Source of the DNA: Sabellastarte sp. h YS-2021
Taxonomy: Eukaryota; Annelida; Polychaeta; Sabellida; Sabellidae
Direction: 5' to 3'
DNA: 64,000 nt
Assembly: GCA_964017235.1 (NCBI GenBank)
Contig: OZ024929.1
Coordinates: forward strand, 29,509,464 to 29,573,463
The notes under the pieces: model-generated
What the model saw: only the letters and a program-made list of their open reading frames with translations
Databases searched by the model: none
What the model was told of the DNA's origin: nothing
In this document: positions 39,101-45,100 of the stretch, piece after piece
Numbering within the stretch: position 1 is the first letter of the stretch
Layout: each line of letters begins with the position of its first letter
Made by a program: the position numbers and the translations under genes

Positions 39101-42100
39101 CATAAGGGGGGGGGGTAAAACTGACCGGCTATTTAGACTCTCCACATATGCTTTCCCAATACCTCTTAATACATTCTGAAGGTATAAAAGCAACAATAAA
39201 GGAGATATAAGGCAAAACTCCAAAGCAACTATTTTATGACCCCAGTTTGATCTGTAAGGGGGGTCGGGGGATAAACCTGACCGGCTATTTAGATTCTCCA
39301 CATATGCTTTCCCAACACCTCTTAACACATTCTGAAGCTATAAAAGCAACAATAAAGGAGATATAAGGCAAAAACTCCAAAGCAGCTATTTATGACCCCA
39401 GTTTGACCCATAAGGGGGGGTCGGGGGATAAAACTGACCGGCTATTTAGATTCTCCACATATGCTTTCCCAATACCTTTTAATACATTCTGAAGCTATAA
39501 AAGCAACGATAAAGGAGATATAAGGCAAAAACTCCAAAGCAGCTATTTATGACCCCCGTTTGGCCCATAAGGGGGGGTCGGGGGGGTAAAACTGACCGGC
39601 TATTTAGACTCTCCACATATCCTTTCCCAATACCACTTAATACATTCTGAAGCTATAAAACCAACAATACAGGAGATATAAGGCAAAAACTCAAAATCAG
39701 CTATTTATGACCCCAGTTTGACCCATATGGGTGCTGACCGGCTATTTAGACTCTCCACATATGGTTTCCTATTACCTCCCAGTACATTTTATGGCTCTAA
39801 ATGCGTGTGTGACCTAAATTTGTAAATTTTAATTACTTAAATGTAGCTTTTATAAGCTACAAGCTTACCATGTGGGACTTAATGCTGTTCTCGGGTTGCC
39901 ACACCCGGGGCCAACGTCTTAGAAAAAAAGATCGTTCTTGTTAGCCACCGGATATACTGGTAGTTGTCGTCACGTGATAACTTCTGACCAATCACCCTAC
40001 TTTCTCGTTGAAATTTTATTAAACCTACCCCTCAGCTGTAAACAGCGGGGAGGCAGGGTGGGACTCTTCTAAGTCCCACATGGTAAGCTTGTAGCTTATA
40101 AAAGCTACATTTAAGTAATTAAAATTTACAATTTTATTACGCTACAATAGCTTACCATGTGGGACTTAATGCTGAATTCAACCGCCCGGTGGCGGGATTA
40201 CAGCTGAGACTGGAAGATATGTAATTTTTTTCTAAGATTTGAATTAATATATACAGAATAGTGCCAGAAATGCCAGTCTGAGTCCCTTTTACAGAGCCCC
40301 GATCCCGAAGATCGGGCCTGTAACGAGCCAAAAACCTGAGTAAAAAGGGACAGTGCTAAAAACTGTCCAGATGTTTGGTAGTAGGACGGAAGTGCAGCAG
40401 TGCTCACTTCGAGGTCTAAGGGTCCCTATTAGACCTTCACGTGTGACTGACCAACCCCGTGGTCGGGCATCTCATGAAATTTTTAACCTGAAATATGAGA
40501 TTAACGACAACTGACTAAGTCCTTAATAGAAATTACCTGATAATTGAAAAAATAAAATGACCTTACCCGTAACATCTTGAAGGTAAAGGAATACCTAGAT
40601 CCTGGGAGAGACTCCTGAAGACTTGGTTGTAGCGGATGTGCCCCCCCCCCCCCCCCCCCCCCTTTTTTCTTTCCGAGGACAACTGGTCTGAGGGGAAGGA
40701 TCTAGGACTTGTTGTGCCGCCACTACGGGTCCCAGATACATATTGTTGTCGGTGTCCGACCAAGTAAGTAAAATTTGTGAATGTGTTGTGAGCTTTCCAG
40801 TGACCGGCTTGCATGATTTGGTCCACCGATACGCCACCGTAAAAGGCCTTAGAGGCCGCGAAGGCCCGGATGTCATGCGCTTTGACTTGGACCAAGTCCA
40901 AGGCTTGTTGATCTGCTTGTTTATAACAAAGTAGAATGGTTTGTTTCAACCATGAGGAGAGTGTAGCGGGTCTGATGTCTGAGGTATGTCCTTTCTTAAA
41001 GGAGATGAAAAGGACACAACGAGACCCTCTCAGGTCTTTAGTTCGGTCCAAATAGAACCTCAGGGCCCGCACGGGACACAGGGTCCTGTCTTCCTTAAAC
41101 TGTCTATCTACAATGGTAGTCAAAGCAGGAATAGTCACTGGTGACACACTTTGAGAACCTTCTCTTGCTAGTTGGTTTTTGGCTATGACATCAGAAGAAG
41201 GGAACAAGGCTACCTTTTCCCATTGGCCTAAATTAGCTACTTTGTTAGCGACCCAGGCATGGATTTCGCTGCGGCGCTTGCCGGAGGCCAAGGCTAGCAA
41301 GAAAGCAGTTTTGAGAGTAAGATGTTTGAGGTTTGAGTCTTTCATGGGCTCAAATGGTGCTTTGGTGAGCTCGTTAAGGACAACAGAAAGGTTCCACTTG
41401 GGTAAATTTCTGGAACTTTTAGGACGATCCCTGTGAAAACTGGAGAGTAACCTATGAAGGTCTGCATTGTGCGCAATGTGTTGGGCCGTTGGGCCCAAAG
41501 TGTCAACGATAGCAGTCCTGTAACCATCAATGGTCGAGGAGCGCCTGTTTAGGTCTTGGTACAGGTACATGAAAAAATCTGAGATTTGTTTCACAGATGG
41601 AGTGGAGAAATCCACCGAATTTTCTCTGCACCATTTTTCAAATAGGGCCCACTTTGACCTGTAGATGGTCCTTGTTGATGACCGCTGAGGGGCAGCAATT
41701 CTCTCTGCTACCTCCACAGAGAAGCCTTGTTCTTGGAGTTGTCCGCTCCTAGACACCAGGCGTGGAGGTTCAGCTGTTGTGGATTGTTGTGGAACACATA
41801 GTTGTGGGACTGTTTGAGTAGGGTCGTTGACACTGGGAGTTGTAGTGGGATCTCTGTTGAGAGCTGCACTAGGTCCCAAAACCAGGGCATCCCTGGCCAG
41901 CCTGGGGCTATCACGATGATCAGGCAATGGCATTGCTTGATCTTTTGGATCACCTTGTGAAGGAGAGCCGTAGGAGGGTAGGCGTAAGCCGTGAGGTTGG
42001 TCCAGTTTATGTTCAGAGCATCTATGTTCCAGGCCCTTGGGTCTGGGATAGGAGACACATATAGAGGGAGTTTGTGATTCAGGTGAGTAGCGAATAAGTC

Positions 42101-45100
42101 TACATGAGGGGTGAACCACTTTCGGCAGATTTGCTTGAAGACCTGAGGGTGCAGGGACCATTCTGTTGACTGCACTTGGTTGGACCTGGATAGGAGGTCG
42201 GCCATCACATTCAGACACCCTGGAATGTGCCTGGCTTTCAATGTTATATGGTAGTGATGGCACCAGGTCATGATTTTCCACAGGAGAGCGCACATCTCTG
42301 CTGAGTGAGTTCCCCCTTGCTTGTTGATGTAGGCTACCACTGTTGAGTTGTCCGTCGCAACTAACACTGTTTGATTCTGGCACTGGTCCTTGAAGTCTCG
42401 AAGGGCCAGGGAGACCGCCTTCAATTCCAGGACATTTATGTGTAGCCTTTTTTCCCGCTCTGACCACAGCCCTTTTGTAGAATTTTGATATAAGTGAGCG
42501 CCCCAACCTTCGTTTGAGGCGTCGGTAAAGAGTTGGATACTGTGGTCCTTGGGATGAAGGTCTGCGCCTTTCATCACATTTGAGGGGTTTTGCCACCAAT
42601 CTAGGTGGGCTACAATGGCTTCTGTCCAAGGAAGGAGGTTGTCCAGCGACTGAGGATATCTCCAGTGCTCCTTGAGATGAAACTGAAAGGGCCTCATGTG
42701 AAGGCGTCCCTCCGGGACCATTTTCTCCATTGAGGCTAGCAACCCAATTAGAGACATCAAACATCTTGCAGTCAAAACACGTTTTGACTTGAGTCGTAGG
42801 ATCAAATCCTGAAGTTTGAGCCATCTCTCATGAGTGGGTCTTACAAGGGCTGAATCTAGGTGGTATTCGTAGCCCACGAACGAAAACACCTGAGTAGGTT
42901 TCAGTTCTGATTTTTCCTGGTTGATTATCCAACCCAAGGATTGGGTTAGGTCTACCACTGCCTGTGTGTCCCTTTGAGATTCCTCCTGGGACTGGGACCT
43001 GATCAACCAGTCGTCCAGGTATTGGTGAATTCTGAGTCGTCTTGAGAGGGCCATTAGTTTCACTTCCTTTACGATCATCGTAAAGACCTGGGGGGCTGTG
43101 GCCAGTCGGAAAGGTAGGGAGGTGAACTGGAACACCTGGGCCTTGTAGCAAAACCTTAGGTACTTCCTTGAGTTTGGATGGATGGGGATGTGAGGGTATG
43201 CGTCCGACAGGTCTATCGACGATACCCACTCCCCTGGGACCAGGGAAGTCCGGATGGACTCCGGGGTTTCCATTTTGAACTTTTCTACATGGAGAAAAGT
43301 GTTGAGCCTGCTTAGGTCTATGACTGGCCTCCACCTTTGGTGAGGCTTGGGTACTAGGAACAGGCGACTGTAAAACCCGAGAGATTTTACGTTTTCCACC
43401 CTTTCGATGGCGTTCTTTGACAAGAGAGACTGGATACAAGTGGCCAAGGCTTGGTCTTTTTGTTGGGACTTGTACTCTGATAGAATCAGAGGGAATCTGA
43501 TCAAGTTTGGCTTTGAACGGAATGGCAGAACGTAGCCATTGGTGATAATGTTTAACACGTTTTGAGAACATTTGTTTGTTTGCCAGTCTCTCTTGAAAGA
43601 ACGGAGGCGACTTCCTACTGGTGGACTGAATGAGGCTTTGGAGGAGTCATTGCGAAGGGGGGTTTCCACGCCCCCTTCCTCTATTGTGGACCCCTGGAGC
43701 CTCTGAAGTTGGATTTTCCTCTTCCCGAGGGAAAGGATTGGTTACTGCTTTGAGAGGTATTGCCCCCATAGGGGCGTTTCCTGTAGGAGCCTCTTTTCTT
43801 GTGGGGGCCACGAAAGGGCTTATTCTGGTAGGGTGAAAAACCCTGAGAATCTTTTGAGGTGCCTTTTTTGAGAAGGAAGTCCTCACCTTCATTTACAAGT
43901 TGAGACTCGAACAAGGAGGAGTCCCAGAAGGACGAGTTCCTAAGTTCTTGGCGTCTCGTTTCCCCTAGCTGGGGATGCAATAGAGTCATTTCGGCTTCGC
44001 GCCTAAGCAAGCCGGTATTAGCCATGGAATATAATTCTCTCTGGAGAATATGGGCTAGCGATTTGCTGAGACAGGTAAGAGCTCTATGTTGAACAAGAAC
44101 CGTCTTGTTCCAAAAATCCAAGTACTCAGCAACTTCCTCATATCCGCGCTTTGCTGCTTTCTCAGGATTGGCACCTTTCTGGATCTGAGACTTAATCTTC
44201 TTGACAGTTGACTTGATGCTATGTTGACACTTCTCCAAGGAAGCATTGCAAGAAGAAGAGGTTTTGGCAAAGGCATCGGTGAAATTGAGGGTTGAGATAT
44301 TTTGTCTAGCCTGATGTTCCAGCTCCTTAAGGACTGGCATAGGGACTTTGGCTACTGGTGCCCCAGGAGGTCTAGGAGTAATACAGATCTTGGCAAAGTC
44401 CGTATTCAACTCCTGGATTTTGTCTTGAAAAGTGGGCTGTCCAACCTTGTACCACTTAGAAGTGGAAGGAGGAGGCTTCACATATTTTCCATCAGATAAA
44501 TTGGCAGCTTTGAAATCATGTTGAAATTTATCAAAGGCGTCCTTGATAACTGAGCTAAGTGGTAGGATAGAGGAAGGACCTCTAGGTCTGAGCTCTTGAC
44601 GGCCTTTTTCGTCATCCAGACCCAACACTGAAGTTGAGGACCTAGGCATAGAGTCCCTGGGGTCAGGGAGAGAAAGAATGCGCCTGAAGGTGTCTACCTC
44701 TTCAGAGTATTGGGAGGGAATGTCAGACAGGGCTACTTCCCTATAATAAGGGGGGTCTGGATCATGTTGTGGGAGGTCTTGATCAGAAGCTGCGCCTGAG
44801 GGCTGAGCCCTAGAGGGCTTAGAAGACCTGTGTCTAGCCACAGGGGAGTGATCTTCCTCTGAAGATGACACATATCTGGACCTAGATTTATGCTTGCTCT
44901 TGTCAGAGTGTTTCTTAGGTCTAGGATGGATCCGAGATTCGTCGGAATCCTCATCCAGATGATCCGAGGCAGAGCTCGGTGTTACTGTTTGCCTGTGGCT
45001 TTGTTTTTTATGTGAGTACGAGGAATCCTTCGGTATTGCTTCAGAAGGGGCGACGTACTGATCCGAGGAAGTTTGATTTAGTACTAGTCGAGGAGGGAGT

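Noticed and set aside
39000-39800. Separate gene suggested by an 83-residue frame ([10 protein letters not shown])
   Set aside because: Read-through of family I monomers, duplicated within itself at monomer spacing.
41934-42824. N-terminal third of the 753-residue recombinase frame in DIRS B
   Set aside because: Overlaps intact RNase H in another frame and has no match to A's recombinase; start moved to 41933.
43630-43892. Short frames on both strands at the gag-RT junction of DIRS B
   Set aside because: Shadows of the gag C-terminal tail.
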